Assembly: GCA_905198825.1 (NCBI GenBank) | Contig: CAJKEF010000085.1 | Coordinates: 1-5,781 of the forward strand | Origin: an uncultured Collinsella sp. | GTDB lineage: Bacteria > Actinomycetota > Coriobacteriia > Coriobacteriales > Coriobacteriaceae | DNA: 5,781 nt | Direction: 5' to 3' | Shown here: positions 5,571 to 5,781 of the stretch, piece after piece | How the letters are laid out: each line of letters opens with the position of its first letter | Numbering within the stretch: position 1 is the first letter of the stretch | Notes under the pieces: generated by a model | What the model was told of the DNA's origin: nothing | The model's input: the letters and a program-made list of their open reading frames with translations, nothing else | Database searches by the model: none | Made by a program: the position numbers and the translations under genes

Positions 5571-5781
5571 TTACTCGTTGAGTAGTCTCGCGGCTTCGGC
5601 GGCCACGTTCTCGACCGTCATGCCGTTCTGCGCGAGCAACTCGTTAGGGTCGTAGCGGTCGGGGAAGCCCTTGGCGATGCCGAAGGTGCGCGTGCGCAAC
5701 GGCGTGCATGCCAGATAACATGCTACGCGCTCGCCCCAGCCACCGTCCAAGATGCCGTCCTCGAGGGTGACGACAACGCGA
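5571..5781 (-). CDS. dxs: 1-deoxy-D-xylulose-5-phosphate synthase, C-terminal fragment
   Basis: The minus strand is open from the window edge to TAA at 5571-5573, giving 69 residues. They begin RVVVTLEDGILDGGWGERVA (1-20) and continue with TFGIAKGFPDRY (32-43) and NGMTVENVAAEAARLLNE (52-69). This is the C-terminal transketolase-like domain of Dxs: the VVTLEDG strand, the glycine turn, a glycine-led strand where GLPD is usual, and a last helix after a Gly-Met/Leu-Thr turn. Dxs condenses pyruvate and glyceraldehyde 3-phosphate with thiamine diphosphate, the first step of the MEP isoprenoid pathway, in the cytoplasm. The TLEDG...GGWGE form resembles the shorter Dxs clade found in some Firmicutes and Coriobacteriia more than the E. 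coli type. The thiamine-binding and catalytic domains lie outside the window, so integrity cannot be judged. A terminator follows directly, which separates it from the importer operon. Confidence 0.85.
   Translation of the reverse strand, partial: RVVVTLEDGILDGGWGERVACYLACTPLRTRTFGIAKGFPDRYDPNELLAQNGMTVENVAAEAARLLNE

Overview
The window looks like chromosome from a high-G+C Gram-positive gut-type bacterium, most plausibly Actinomycetota of the class Coriobacteriia (Collinsella-like). The grounds are codon use rich in G and C across most genes, a solute-binding lipoprotein and two permeases that resemble the actinobacterial glutamate importer GluBCD, and a Dxs C-terminus that resembles the short Dxs clade. 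The taxonomic call is inference from protein style, not from a marker gene.

Layout, left to right. Positions 2-760 (+) hold the 3' part of a membrane protein gene that resembles an ABC-2 type permease. It is visibly less G+C-rich than the rest. It converges on a minus-strand operon, and a strong G/C hairpin at 801-834 separates the two. The operon runs from right to left: promoter (5237-5266), extracytoplasmic amino-acid-binding lipoprotein (5193-4198), terminator-like hairpin (4109-4084), permease 1 (4059-3400), permease 2 (3403-2570, overlapping permease 1 by 4 nt), ATPase (2533-1769), and a class I glutamine-amidotransferase-like peptidase C26 (1681-872). Right of the promoter is a gene-poor stretch (5194-5570). 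It carries two adjacent long inverted repeats (5373-5437 and 5456-5516) and a bidirectional terminator (5533-5569). At the right edge is the 3' end of dxs, also on the minus strand.

How it works together. The binding protein, two permeases and ATPase form a complete polar-amino-acid ABC importer, most like glutamate/glutamine uptake systems. The hairpin after the binding-protein gene probably lets only part of transcription reach the permeases, giving excess binding protein. The downstream C26 hydrolase could cleave gamma-glutamyl compounds, which would fit the uptake of glutamate-family substrates, but its substrate cannot be read from the sequence.

The least explained part is the pair of inverted repeats between dxs and the importer. 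They have the same architecture (arms of about 20 nt, a 25-nt spacer in both), and differ at one stem pair in a compensatory way. This suggests a small repeat family kept for its ability to fold or as a palindromic DNA site. No complete new defence or mobile system is visible.
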